Source: JAGHEK01 sp044426235 (GTDB taxonomy: Bacteria; Bacillota; Clostridia; Peptostreptococcales; Peptostreptococcaceae). Taken from it: DNA of 64,000 bases. The notes under the pieces are model-generated. The model did not search any database and was not told the origin of the DNA. It saw only the letters and a list, made by a program, of their open reading frames with translations. How positions within the stretch are numbered: the first letter of the stretch is position 1; every line of letters starts with the position of its first letter. The stretch lies in contig JAWXUS010000008.1 in assembly GCA_044426235.1 (NCBI GenBank), forward strand, positions 1 through 64,000, written 5' to 3'. The position numbers and the translations under genes are program-made. Of the stretch, positions 54,412 to 63,931 are shown one piece after another.

Positions 54412-55311
54412 TTAATCCTCTCCAAGTATTTTAACTTCTGGTTCTAATTCTACATTAAATTTATCTTTTACTATAGTTTTAACTATATACATTAAATTTA
54501 ATATATCTTCACAAGTTGCATCTCCTGTATTTACTATAAATCCACTATGCTTTGTTGAAACTTGTGCACCACCCATACTAAGTCCTTTAAGTCCCGCATC
54601 ATCAATTAATTTGGCAGCAATAAATCCTTCTGGTCTTTTGAATGTACTTCCTGCACTTGGCATATTTAGAGGTTGATTAGCTACTCTTTTTTGAGTTGCA
54701 TCTCTAATTTCATTTCTAATTATTTCACTACAAGATTTTTTAAGTTTCATTTTACTAGATAAAACTATATAATTTTTATTTGCTAATACACTTTTTCTAT
54801 ATGAAAATTCCATCTCTGAATTACTAAGTTCAAAAATGTTACCATCTTCATCTAAAAGTCTAACACTTTGTACAATGTCTTTCATTTCTCCACCATATGC
54901 ACCAGCATTCATATATATAGCCCCACCAATAGTTCCCGGAATTCCTGCTGCAAATTCAAAACCACTAAGTCCTTCTCTTGTAAATGCCTTACTAATCGTT
55001 GAAAGTATTACACCTGATTGAACATCTACATATTCTCCTTTTATTTCAAATTTATTAAATTTATTAGTAATTTTAATTATTACACCCCTAAAGCCACCAT
55101 CTTTAACTAATAAATTTGATCCATTACCAACTATTAAATAATTTATATTTTTCTCTTTTAAATATTTAATAAGTGAAATAAGTTCCTCTTCATCGCTTGG
55201 AGTGATTAATACATCAACCTTTCCACCAACTTTAAATGAAGTATGTTTTTTCATTTCTTCATCAAATTTTATATTATCTATATTAACTATATTTTTTAAT
55301 TCACTATACAT
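54412..55311 (-). CDS. murB: UDP-N-acetylenolpyruvoylglucosamine reductase
   Basis: A 299-residue FAD enzyme that reduces UDP-GlcNAc-enolpyruvate to UDP-MurNAc in peptidoglycan synthesis. FAD-binding blocks: HTSFKVGGKVDVLITPS, LIVGNGSNLLVKDGGFRGVII, GLSGFEFAAGIPGTIGGAIYMNAGAYGGE, then the catalytic serine in NMPSAGSTFKRPEG and Glu in VELEPEVKILG. It lacks the loop insertion of type I E. coli MurB, so it is type II. It begins the cluster that leads to yvcK and whiA; the SD is GAGGAGG. Confidence 0.96.
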   Translation of the reverse strand: MYSELKNIVNIDNIKFDEEMKKHTSFKVGGKVDVLITPSDEEELISLIKYLKEKNINYLIVGNGSNLLVKDGGFRGVIIKITNKFNKFEIKGEYVDVQSGVILSTISKAFTREGLSGFEFAAGIPGTIGGAIYMNAGAYGGEMKDIVQSVRLLDEDGNIFELSNSEMEFSYRKSVLANKNYIVLSSKMKLKKSCSEIIRNEIRDATQKRVANQPLNMPSAGSTFKRPEGFIAAKLIDDAGLKGLSMGGAQVSTKHSGFIVNTGDATCEDILNLMYIVKTIVKDKFNVELEPEVKILGED

Positions 55312-55515
55312 TAATTTACCTCCTCAAACTATCTACTTTTTAATAATATGACTATACTTAATATAATAATCTATAAGAAAAAAAATAACAATATATAAAC
55401 TTTTAATTCCTATTCTAACTATTCTTTTATATAAATATATTTATAAATAAATTAAACGATATTACTCTACATAAAAATATATAACTTATTTATTATTAAT
55501 TTTTTTTGTTTCTTG

Positions 55516-55544
55516 TATACAAAAAATAATAATTGTTGTATAAT
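55516..55544 (+). promoter_or_regulatory. Candidate promoter of the formate/nitrite channel
   Basis: TATACA, 17-bp spacer, TATAAT at 55539-55544, about 36 bp before the ATG. The rest of the 268-bp gap back to murB is A/T-rich and I see no gene in it. Confidence 0.5.
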
Positions 55545-55579
55545 CGTATAATTAAATTTATTATAAGGAGACGTTGAGT

Positions 55580-56428
55580 ATGTCTGATAAAAAAATGTTA
55601 GCACCAGCTGAAATTGCAGAGTATGCAGTTGAAGTTGGAATAAAAAAAGCGAATAGCGCACCATTTAAAGTTTTAATTTCTGCATTTTTAGCAGGAGCAT
55701 ATATTTCATTTGGGGCATTAGGTTCTGTGGGTGCATCTTACAACCTATTAGCAAATCCTGAAACTTATGGTCTTGGTAAAATGGTTGCAGGTCTTATGTT
55801 CCCAGCAGGTCTTATATTAGTTTTAGTTGCAGGTGCAGATTTATTTACAGGGAATATATTACTTACTTTAGCAGCGCTTAGAAATAAAATTACTTGGCCA
55901 CAAGCATTTAAAAACTGGGCAATAGTTTGGACTGGAAATTTACTTGGTGCAATAGTTGTTAGTATTTTAATTAGCTTGTCAGGTGTATTTAACTGGAGTG
56001 ATGGTCTTTATGGGGGAGTATTATTAAAGACTGGTATTGGAAAATTAGGATTTGATATGATCCAATTAATAGCATCAGGTATCCTATGTAACTGGTTAGT
56101 TTGTGCAACTGTTTGGATGACTTATGGTGCAACTGATATAGTTGGAAAAGTTTTAACAGGATTTTTTGGAATATTTTTATTCGTTTGTACGGGATGGGAA
56201 CATAGTGTTGCTAATATGGCCTATTTATTCGTTGGATTATTTAATAATACAAATCCTATATATTTAGATGCTGCACACAGAACTGCTGCTGATGCATCTG
56301 TTATAAATCTTTCAAATATATTTATGAATAACTTAATTCCAGTAACTATTGGAAATATAATTGGTGGTGTAGTATTTGTAGGTGCCACTTATTACTATTT
56401 ATATCTTTCAGATAAAGAAGAAGCTTAA
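55580..56428 (+). CDS. Formate/nitrite (FNT) family channel
   Basis: A 282-residue protein with six membrane helices of the aquaporin-like FNT fold. FLAGAYISFGALGSV, PAGLILVLVAGADLFTGN (the first signature), NWLVCATVWMTYGATD (which holds the second) and NIIGGVVFVGATYYY are visible. It moves formate or nitrite, or in some clostridia hydrosulfide (HSC); the residues I can see do not settle which. The ATG at 55580 is chosen for its distance from AAGGAG; the TTG 6 bp upstream is too close. Confidence 0.9.
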   Translation: MSDKKMLAPAEIAEYAVEVGIKKANSAPFKVLISAFLAGAYISFGALGSVGASYNLLANPETYGLGKMVAGLMFPAGLILVLVAGADLFTGNILLTLAALRNKITWPQAFKNWAIVWTGNLLGAIVVSILISLSGVFNWSDGLYGGVLLKTGIGKLGFDMIQLIASGILCNWLVCATVWMTYGATDIVGKVLTGFFGIFLFVCTGWEHSVANMAYLFVGLFNNTNPIYLDAAHRTAADASVINLSNIFMNNLIPVTIGNIIGGVVFVGATYYYLYLSDKEEA

Positions 56429-56434
56429 TTTTTA

Positions 56435-56453
56435 AAATGCCCATAGGGCATTT
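56435..56453 (+). terminator. Terminator of the FNT gene
   Basis: AAATGCCC / GGGCATTT stem, 3-nt loop, seven T residues, just after the stop codon. Confidence 0.9.
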
Positions 56454-56649
56454 TTTTATTTATCTTTTTTATAATTAATAGTATAATTATTTATCAATAA
56501 ACCTAGAAAGAGGTTAGTAACTATTAGTTAAAAATTATAAAATAGCAAAATTATCGTTGAATTTAATCTAGTTACTTGCATAATTAAATCAACAATTGAT
56601 AAAATTAAGTATATAAGGAAAAATATACAAGATTTAATAAAATATGATC

Positions 56650-57746
56650 TTATCAAAAAAGTTAGATTACTTCCAACTAAATAATAAGAGTATCTTTTAT
56701 GGAAATCTTCAAACACTGCAAGATTTATGTATAATTAGACTCTAGGAAAGCAATATGAAAATTATAAAAATGGTGGTAAGTTCATATCTGATAACGACCT
56801 TAGAAAATAAGTTACAGTACTTAAAAAAGATGAACTTTTTTGGCTTTTAAAGAAGTATCTAATAACGTTTCGAAACAAGCAGTTAAAGATGCTTGTAAAA
56901 GTTATTAAAACTTTTTTAAAGTAAAATCATCTTTTCCAAAGTTTAAGAGTAAAAGAAAAGCTAAACCTTCATTTTATAATTATAATGTCAAATTAAAAGT
57001 TAAAGATGAAAAAATAGTTTCACTTAAAAAATAGGGTGGGCTAAAACTAATGAACAAATACCAATAGACGTTAAATATATAAACCCAAGGATAAGTTATG
57101 ACAATAAATATTGGTACTTATATGTTTGAATTGAAGTTAGCGAAGTAAAAGAAACTTTAATAAACGAGTCTTTAAGAATAGATCTTGGTTTAAAATATTT
57201 ATCTATACATTCAAATGGAATAGTTTATAAAAATATAAACAAAACTAAAACAGTTGAATCTATAGAAAAAATACTTAAAAGAATGCAAAGACAAGTTTTA
57301 AAAAGATATGAAAAAAATAAAAAAGGAAAGGATTTTACTAAAACAAAAAATATTATAAAATTGAAAAAAAGGATAAAACGTATCCATAGAAGATTATCAA
57401 ATATTAGACAAAATTATCTTCATCAAACTACTACAACTATAGTCAAAAGTAATCCTTACAGAATAGTTATTAAAGATTTAAATGTTTCTAATAGATGAAA
57501 AATAGATATTTATCAAAACAAGGATTTTATTAATTTAAAAAACTCCTTGAATATAAGTGTAAATTTAGAGGGATTAAATTTGTATTAGCAAACACATTTT
57601 TCCCTTCATCGAAAACTTGCAGTAATTGTGGAACTATTAATAAAAACTTAAAATTATCACATAGAAAATATATCTGTAAATGTGGTTTAATTATTGATAG
57701 GGAGTTAAATGCAAGTATTAATCTTTCTAATTATAAATTAGTATAA
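56650..57746 (+). pseudogene. Decayed TnpB (IS200/IS605-type) gene
   Basis: Remnant of a TnpB RNA-guided nuclease gene. Readable pieces in order: KVRLLPTK then two stops, LLWKSSNTARFMYN then a stop, ISDNDLRK stop, a frameshift near 56850, VSKQAVKDACKSY stop, SSFPKFKSKRKAKPSF, RIDLGLKYLSIHSNGIVY (RuvC I), RRLSNIRQNYLHQ, RIVIKDLNVSNR stop (RuvC II, with the usual Glu replaced by Lys), then a frameshift and KTCSNCGTINKN...CKCGLIIDRELNASINL (zinc finger and RuvC III). At least eight stops; many fit G-to-A changes. tnpA was not found. The 172 bp to cls and the 200 bp before contain no gene; they may include element ends. Confidence 0.88.
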
Positions 57747-57918
57747 ATCACCAAAAAGATAACACTAATATGTAGGATTTATTACATCCGAATTTATGAC
57801 TGTGAAGTATCACAACAAATGAAAGTAGCTTTTTGCAAAATCTGGTATGATTAATCAGTAATAAGAAGAATTTTATATAGTTTTTAACTTTTTTATAATT
57901 ATTTATAGAGTTTTAGTA

Positions 57919-59400
57919 ATGGTGTTTATATTGTTATCAACATTAAAAGAAATCTGGTACGAATTTTCTATAACAGCAATTTATATAATTAATTTTACGG
58001 TTATTGTTAGTTTAATTTTTAAGCAAAAAAGAAGTATTGAAACTACTATTGCTTGGATATTAGTTCTTTCTATTATACCCGTTATTGGATTTTTTATTTA
58101 TATGGCATTTGGACGTGGAATTTCAAAAGACAATATGTTTAAAATAAAAGAGGCTGAAGATAAAATATTAAAAGAAAATATTATCGATACTCACAAAAAA
58201 TTAAATCAACAAAGTAAAGTAAGTTCTGATTTGTATGAATACAAAGATATGATATATACTCTTGCAAACTCGAATAATGCTATTTTAACTACAAATAATG
58301 ATCTTTGTTTATATTCTGATTCAACAGAATTTTTCGATTCTCTGCTTTTAGAACTTAAAAATGCAAAAAAATATATTAATATTCAATTTTATATTTTTAA
58401 AGACGACAATATAGGAAATGAAATTATAGACATATTAATCGATAAAGCACAAAATGGAGTTGAGGTCAGATTTTTATACGATGCAGTTGGAAGTCGATCT
58501 ATAAAAAATAGAACTATTTCAAAGCTTAGAGATGCTGGTGTAAAAACTTCCGCATTTTTCCCTTCGTTTATGAAAATATTCAACTTCAACGTGAATTATA
58601 GAAATCATAGGAAGATAGTAACAATAGATGATGAAATCGGATTTATTGGAGGAAATAATGTTGGGGATGAATATTTAAGTAAAAATAAAAGATTTGGATA
58701 TTGGAGAGACACTCACCTTTTACTCAAAGGAGATAGTGTATTAGACCTTAATATGAGGTTTTTACTTGACTGGAGATATACTACAGATGAAGTTATAAAT
58801 CTTGATTCTTATTTAACTAAAACTTCAAAAAAAACTTATTCATCAGAAACTCCGATACAAATAGTTTCTAGTGGACCTGAAAGTACTGAACTTGATGAAA
58901 TAAAATTTGGATATATGAAAATGGTACAAAAAGCTAAGAAATATATTTATATTCAAAGTCCATACTTCATTTTGGACAAGTCCTTAACTGAGACTTTAAA
59001 ACTAGCTTGCTTATCAGGTGTTGACGTTAAAATAATGTTTCCTGGAAAACCCGATCATCCATTCGTTTATTGGGCATCTTCTTCATATGCTGGAGAATTA
59101 TTAAAGTTTGGTGCAAAAATATATAACTACAATGAGAATTCATTTTTACACGCAAAAACAATGGTAATAGATGATAAAGTTTGTTCTATTGGAACTGCAA
59201 ATATGGATATTAGAAGTTTTGAGCTTAATTTTGAAATAAATGCTTTTATCTATGAAAGTGAAACTTCAATAAATCAAAGATTAGCATTTGAAAATGATTT
59301 ACTAGAATCAAAAGAAATAACACTTGAAATGTATAATTCAAGAACTAGAAGTGTTAGAATTAAAGAATCAATTTCAAGACTTTTATCTCCAATACTTTAA
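57919..59400 (+). CDS. cls: Cardiolipin synthase
   Basis: A 493-residue membrane enzyme condensing two phosphatidylglycerols. Two membrane helices (about 13-35 and 42-65) precede two phospholipase D domains with HxK motifs HRKIVTIDDEIGFIGGNN (about 225) and HAKTMVIDDKVCSIGTANMD (about 412). The ATG at 57919 has no strong SD; a later start cannot be excluded, but the first helix supports it. It lies directly beyond the TnpB remnant. Confidence 0.93.
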   Translation: MVFILLSTLKEIWYEFSITAIYIINFTVIVSLIFKQKRSIETTIAWILVLSIIPVIGFFIYMAFGRGISKDNMFKIKEAEDKILKENIIDTHKKLNQQSKVSSDLYEYKDMIYTLANSNNAILTTNNDLCLYSDSTEFFDSLLLELKNAKKYINIQFYIFKDDNIGNEIIDILIDKAQNGVEVRFLYDAVGSRSIKNRTISKLRDAGVKTSAFFPSFMKIFNFNVNYRNHRKIVTIDDEIGFIGGNNVGDEYLSKNKRFGYWRDTHLLLKGDSVLDLNMRFLLDWRYTTDEVINLDSYLTKTSKKTYSSETPIQIVSSGPESTELDEIKFGYMKMVQKAKKYIYIQSPYFILDKSLTETLKLACLSGVDVKIMFPGKPDHPFVYWASSSYAGELLKFGAKIYNYNENSFLHAKTMVIDDKVCSIGTANMDIRSFELNFEINAFIYESETSINQRLAFENDLLESKEITLEMYNSRTRSVRIKESISRLLSPIL

Positions 59401-59405
59401 AAAAA

Positions 59406-59427
59406 CCTAAAGTGATATCACTTTAGG
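59406..59427. terminator. Bidirectional terminator cls/hprK
   Basis: CCTAAAGTGATATCACTTTAGG perfect inverted repeat with a T-run on one side and an A-run on the other, between convergent stops. Confidence 0.85.
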
Positions 59428-59434
59428 CTTTTTT

Positions 59435-60364
59435 TTAATTATGTATAAGCTGTGCTAAGTTTTTAGTAAATTCAACTGCAGAATCATATCCCATAATTCT
59501 TTGTCTATAATTCATTGCAGCAACTTCAAGTATCATAGCAGTATTTCTACCCGGTTTAACTGGTACTACTAACTTTTCAACCTTAGTTCCAAGAATTTCT
59601 TCGTACTCTTTATCAAGTCCTAATCTATCATAATGATTATCTTTATTCCAATTTTCCAGATGAACTACTATATCAATCATCTTAGATGATTTTGTAGCCC
59701 CAACTCCATAAAGGCTTTTTATATCTATTATTCCAATTCCTCTAATTTCCATATAATTTTCTAGTATTTTAGGCGGTTGACCAACTAAAATATTATCATC
59801 AATTTTTTTTATTTCAACAGAATCATCTGCTACTAATCTATGTCCTCTTTGAACAAGTTCAAGCGCAGTTTCAGACTTTCCAACACTACTCTCACCTTTT
59901 ATAAAAACTCCTATACCATTTACATCAACTAATACTCCATGAAGTGTAACACAAGGTGCTAATTTATCATCTAAATAATTTGATAATTTATTTATTAATC
60001 TAGTTGTATTTCTTCTACTTTTTAAAATTACTCTATTATGTTTTTTCGCATACTTTAAAACATCTTTTTTGACTTCAAGTTCTCTTGAAACTATTAAAGC
60101 CGGTATTTCATAAGAGAAGAACTTATCTAAAGTTTCTTTTCTAACATTTTCATCCATATGACCAAAATATTCATATTCTGTTTTTCCAACTATTTGTATT
60201 CTTTCGTGTGCAAAATATTCAAAATACCCTGCAAATTGAAGACCTGGTCTGTTTAAATCTTGTGAATAAACATAATAATCGTTTTTTTCATCAGGCATAT
60301 AAACAACCTCAAGTTCTAAATCCTTTATAATATCTTTTATAGACACTCTTGTAACGCAATCCAT
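59435..60364 (-). CDS. hprK: HPr kinase/phosphorylase
   Basis: A 309-residue regulator that phosphorylates HPr at Ser46 in response to glycolytic intermediates. The Walker A loop is GESSVGKSETALEL (about 155), preceded by the N-terminal domain and followed by the family signature EIRGIGIIDIKSLYG. Length is typical. It is the master switch of carbon catabolite control in Firmicutes; in this window it lies next to uvrC, the common clostridial order, and completes the picture with cggR and pfkA. Confidence 0.97.
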   Translation of the reverse strand: MDCVTRVSIKDIIKDLELEVVYMPDEKNDYYVYSQDLNRPGLQFAGYFEYFAHERIQIVGKTEYEYFGHMDENVRKETLDKFFSYEIPALIVSRELEVKKDVLKYAKKHNRVILKSRRNTTRLINKLSNYLDDKLAPCVTLHGVLVDVNGIGVFIKGESSVGKSETALELVQRGHRLVADDSVEIKKIDDNILVGQPPKILENYMEIRGIGIIDIKSLYGVGATKSSKMIDIVVHLENWNKDNHYDRLGLDKEYEEILGTKVEKLVVPVKPGRNTAMILEVAAMNYRQRIMGYDSAVEFTKNLAQLIHN

Positions 60365-60382
60365 AGCACATCTCCTTTGATA

Positions 60383-62197
60383 TTAGTTTCCTTTAAAAAA
60401 CTCAAATATTTTTTTTGCAAGTGGCTTTGTAATTCCCTCAACTTGTGAAATTTCTTCAATACTTGCATTTTTTATTTTGTCAATATCTTTAAAATGATTA
60501 AGCAGGGATTTTTTTCTTTTATCCCCTACTCCTTGTATATCATCTAACACAGATTTTGTCAAAGATTTATTTCTGAGTTGCCTGTGATAATTTATTGCAT
60601 AATTATGAACCTCTTCTTGTATACTTGATACAAATTTAAAAAGCTCACTTTTTTTATCTAGTTCAATATCAATTTCTTTATTAATTATTCCTTTGGTTCT
60701 ATGAAAATCATCTTTATACATTCCAAAAAGAGGAATATTTAAATCATATAACTTTAATACTTTTTTAACTGAACTAACTTGTCCAAGTCCTCCGTCTAAT
60801 AATATCAAATCTGGTAAATTTTCTTTTTCTCTAAGCCTTCTAGTCAAAACTTCTTCCATAGACTTATAATCATTCGGCCCTTCAACAGTCTTTATTTTAT
60901 ACTTTCTATACTCTTTTTTATCCTTTATACCTTCAATAAAAACTACCATAGCACCTATTGAATCTACTCCACTTATATTTGAAATATCATAACTTTCAAT
61001 TCTATTCGGTATTTTATCCAGTTTTAGAATTTCTTTTAATTCAATTAATCTTTTATTTATCTTTTCAAATTTATTACTACTATTTTTTGAAAATTTCTCA
61101 AGATATTCAAATGCATTCTTTTTAACTAATTCTATTAAACTTCTCTTTTCACCCTTTAACGGTAATCTTAAATTAACTTTTTGACCTTTTATAGAAATTA
61201 AATAATCATTAATTATTAAAATATCATCAATTTTTTGTTCAACTAAAATTTCTTTTGGAATGTATTCACTTTGAGAGTAAAACTGCTTTATAAAATTCGA
61301 TAAAATAACATCTTTTTCTTCATAAAGAACATCTTCAATTATAAAGTTTTCACGACCAGTTACTTTTCCATTCCTAATAAAAAATATTTGAATGCAAGCT
61401 TCATTTTCAATTTTTGCAATAGCAATTATATCTTGATTTAATAAAACATCTTTAGTATCAATCTTTTGTTTTTGTAATATTTCTTCAATACTCTTTATCT
61501 TATCTCTATAAATTCCTGCCTCTTCAAATTTGAGATTCATTGCACATTCGTTCATTTTTTCATTTAATATTTCGATTAATTTATCTTCTTTACCACTTAA
61601 AAAAAGAGATATTTCATCAATCATCTTTTTATAATCATTAACTTCAACATTTCCAGTACAAGGTCCAACACACCTATTAATATGCAGGTTTAAACAAGGT
61701 CTAACCTTCTTTTCTATTGCACGTTTAATGTCTATACTGCAAGTTCTTATTGGATAAATACTCTTTATTATATCTATAGTTTCATTTACTGCTCCTATAT
61801 TAGTATATGGACCAAAATATTTACATTTATCATTTAAGACTTTTCTAACTTTAAGAATTCTTGGATATTCTTCATTTGTGGTTAATTTTATATATGGATA
61901 AGTTTTATCATCTCTAAGTAAAATATTATATTTTGGCCTATATTCCTTAATCAAACTACATTCAAGAATTAATGCCTCAAGTTCAGTATCAGTCATTATA
62001 TATTCAAAACTTTTAATATTACTAACCATAGAAATCACTTTTTGTGAATGGTTTTTCGAACTTTTAAAATATTGTCTAACTCTGTTTTTTAGATTTTTAG
62101 CTTTTCCAACATAAATTATTTTTTCGTCTTTATCTTTCATTAAATACACACCACTATTTTCTGGTAGTATTTTTAGTTGTTCTTCTATATTAAACAA
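60383..62197 (-). CDS. uvrC: UvrABC system protein C
   Basis: A 604-residue nucleotide-excision repair nuclease. GIY-YIG domain at the N-terminus (NSGVYLMKDKDEKIIYVGKAKNL) for the 3' incision, a Cys-rich segment, UvrB-interacting motif (about 200-240), RNase H-like domain (ESYDISNISGVDSIGAMVVF, LILLDGGLGQ) for the 5' incision, and two HhH motifs at the end (IQGVGDKRKKSLLNHF, VEGITKPLAKKIFEFF). The start is a TTG at 62197 with AGGATGTG upstream; the 20 longer in-frame codons are not supported. No neighbouring uvrA or uvrB. Confidence 0.96.
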   Translation of the reverse strand: MFNIEEQLKILPENSGVYLMKDKDEKIIYVGKAKNLKNRVRQYFKSSKNHSQKVISMVSNIKSFEYIMTDTELEALILECSLIKEYRPKYNILLRDDKTYPYIKLTTNEEYPRILKVRKVLNDKCKYFGPYTNIGAVNETIDIIKSIYPIRTCSIDIKRAIEKKVRPCLNLHINRCVGPCTGNVEVNDYKKMIDEISLFLSGKEDKLIEILNEKMNECAMNLKFEEAGIYRDKIKSIEEILQKQKIDTKDVLLNQDIIAIAKIENEACIQIFFIRNGKVTGRENFIIEDVLYEEKDVILSNFIKQFYSQSEYIPKEILVEQKIDDILIINDYLISIKGQKVNLRLPLKGEKRSLIELVKKNAFEYLEKFSKNSSNKFEKINKRLIELKEILKLDKIPNRIESYDISNISGVDSIGAMVVFIEGIKDKKEYRKYKIKTVEGPNDYKSMEEVLTRRLREKENLPDLILLDGGLGQVSSVKKVLKLYDLNIPLFGMYKDDFHRTKGIINKEIDIELDKKSELFKFVSSIQEEVHNYAINYHRQLRNKSLTKSVLDDIQGVGDKRKKSLLNHFKDIDKIKNASIEEISQVEGITKPLAKKIFEFFKGN

Positions 62198-62279
62198 TTT
62201 ATCACATCCTAAAATATATACTTCAAATACTTTTATTTTAACATATTTTACCCACAAAAATAAAATCCTAATAAAAAAA

Positions 62280-62301
62280 GATGAAGTAAAAATACTTCAC
62301 C
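62280..62301 (-). terminator. Terminator of the peptide-binding lipoprotein gene
   Basis: GGTGAAGTA / TACTTCATC stem with A/T loop, followed by seven T residues on the minus strand. Confidence 0.85.
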
Positions 62302-62314
62302 TTTTTCTTAAATA

Positions 62315-63931
62315 TTAATTATGATTTCCACCATTTACTTGTAACATAAATGTTGCTGAATCTGAATCAGTTTTAAATTCGTCTGAATCTTTAAATTCAT
62401 CAACATATTCAGAAGATAATCCTACTCTATCTATTTCACCACTCTTATAAAGAGTAACTGCAGTTCCCGTATCTTTTACTATCTTAAAATTGATAGTATC
62501 TAACTTAACAGCATCTTTATCCCAGTAACTATCATTTTTTGTGAATGCATATTGATCTTCCATCTTCCAAGTTGTAAGTGTGAAAGGTCCATTGTATAAT
62601 TGCTTATCAAGTGCCGTTCCATAGCTATCTCCACAACTTTCAACGAATGCTTGATTTTGTGGGAAGAATAATGGGAATGACATTAATTCTGCAAAGTATG
62701 CAACCGGTCTATTTAAAACTACTTCAAAAGTATAATCATCTACAGCAGTATTTGATACTATATCATCCATAATATATGCATATTCAGATGCAGTAGTTGG
62801 ATCTAATGTTCTATCCCAAGAATATTGATAGTCGTGTGCAGTAACACTCTCACCATTTGACCATACTGAATCTTGGTTTAACTTAAATGTCCAAATAAGT
62901 CCATCTTCTGAAACTTCATAGCTTTCTGCTCCAGCAAGCACTGCATTTCCATTTTCATCACTTCTAATTAAACCTTCCATAACGTTATTGATTACTCCAA
63001 ATGAAACTGAGTTTGTTGCTAAACTTATATCTAGAGTTGGTATATCTGAACTATCTAATAAGTTAAGTACTTTTTCATCTTTATCTACATCTGCAGTTTT
63101 ATATGTGTAATCAGATCCCCAAGAGTGCATAATTATTCCACTTACATAATCTTTCTCAACATAAGAAGATCCTCTTTGATAAATTGGAATTAAAAATGCA
63201 TCTTCAAGTATTTTCCCTTCTGCCTCTGCATATTTTTGGTAAGCTTCAGTAGTATCTAAAGTTTTTGCTTCTTTTATTAAACTATCAACTTCAGAATCAC
63301 TATATCCTATTTGAACTGCATATTGTCCACCAGTTTCCATAGTCTTTAAGAAAGTTAATGGATCTGGATAATCTGCTCCCCATCCTGAAAACGATAAATC
63401 AAAATCTCCAGAGCTCTCTTTTTCTAATTTTTGAGCAAATGGTAAATTAGTAACTATAGCACTTAATCCTTCTAATGCTCCTATTTCAGCTTGAATATAT
63501 TCTCCTGTTTTCTTACCAGAATCACTATCATACGTTAATATATCTATTTCAACAGTATCGAATCCAAGCTCTTCCTTTGCAGCTGCCCATAATTCCTGAG
63601 CTTTTTCCTCGTTATATGCGTGACCCATACCTTTTGTTAAATCTCCATAGTCAGATCCATTATCCATTGCCAATCCTTCTGGAGTATATCTATCTGTTGC
63701 TACAGATCCATTATTAAGTATAATATCAACATAAGCCTCTTTATCTATCATCATAGCTATCGCAGCCCTTGCATTTTGATTTTCTAATACTTGTGCAGAA
63801 GTTGCAGGTCCCCCAGTAGTTGTTCCTCCATCTGTTGATGAATCATCAGATGAACTACTACAACCAACTAATAAAGTACTGCTTAAAAGTGCTAATGTTG
63901 CCATAGTCGTTAACTTTCTCTTTTTAAACAT
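62315..63931 (-). CDS. Circularly permuted oligopeptide-binding lipoprotein (OppA-like)
   Basis: A 538-residue lipoprotein (lipobox LVGC, Cys24) of the SBP_bac_5 type, but with the halves swapped. After a Ser/Thr/Gly linker, residues 46-282 are the usual C-terminal half (NARAAIAMMIDKEAYVDIIL, EEKAQELWAAAKEELGF, FDLSFSGWGADYPDPLTFL, ending SWGSDYTYKTADV). Residues 283-538 are the usual N-terminal half (KVLNLLDSSDIPTLD, GLIWTFKLNQDSVWSNGESV, NGPFTLTTWKMEDQ, SATFMLQVN). In ordinary OppA the order is the reverse. A normal RBS (GGGGG) and a terminator flank the gene; the break falls where domains I and III connect. It may bind peptides; no opp transport genes are in view. Confidence 0.9.
   Translation of the reverse strand: MFKKRKLTTMATLALLSSTLLVGCSSSSDDSSTDGGTTTGGPATSAQVLENQNARAAIAMMIDKEAYVDIILNNGSVATDRYTPEGLAMDNGSDYGDLTKGMGHAYNEEKAQELWAAAKEELGFDTVEIDILTYDSDSGKKTGEYIQAEIGALEGLSAIVTNLPFAQKLEKESSGDFDLSFSGWGADYPDPLTFLKTMETGGQYAVQIGYSDSEVDSLIKEAKTLDTTEAYQKYAEAEGKILEDAFLIPIYQRGSSYVEKDYVSGIIMHSWGSDYTYKTADVDKDEKVLNLLDSSDIPTLDISLATNSVSFGVINNVMEGLIRSDENGNAVLAGAESYEVSEDGLIWTFKLNQDSVWSNGESVTAHDYQYSWDRTLDPTTASEYAYIMDDIVSNTAVDDYTFEVVLNRPVAYFAELMSFPLFFPQNQAFVESCGDSYGTALDKQLYNGPFTLTTWKMEDQYAFTKNDSYWDKDAVKLDTINFKIVKDTGTAVTLYKSGEIDRVGLSSEYVDEFKDSDEFKTDSDSATFMLQVNGGNHN

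Noticed and set aside
57283..57498. A 71-codon + strand frame as a separate gene
   Set aside because: Its sequence is the middle of TnpB; the frame is simply the longest stop-free piece of the pseudogene.
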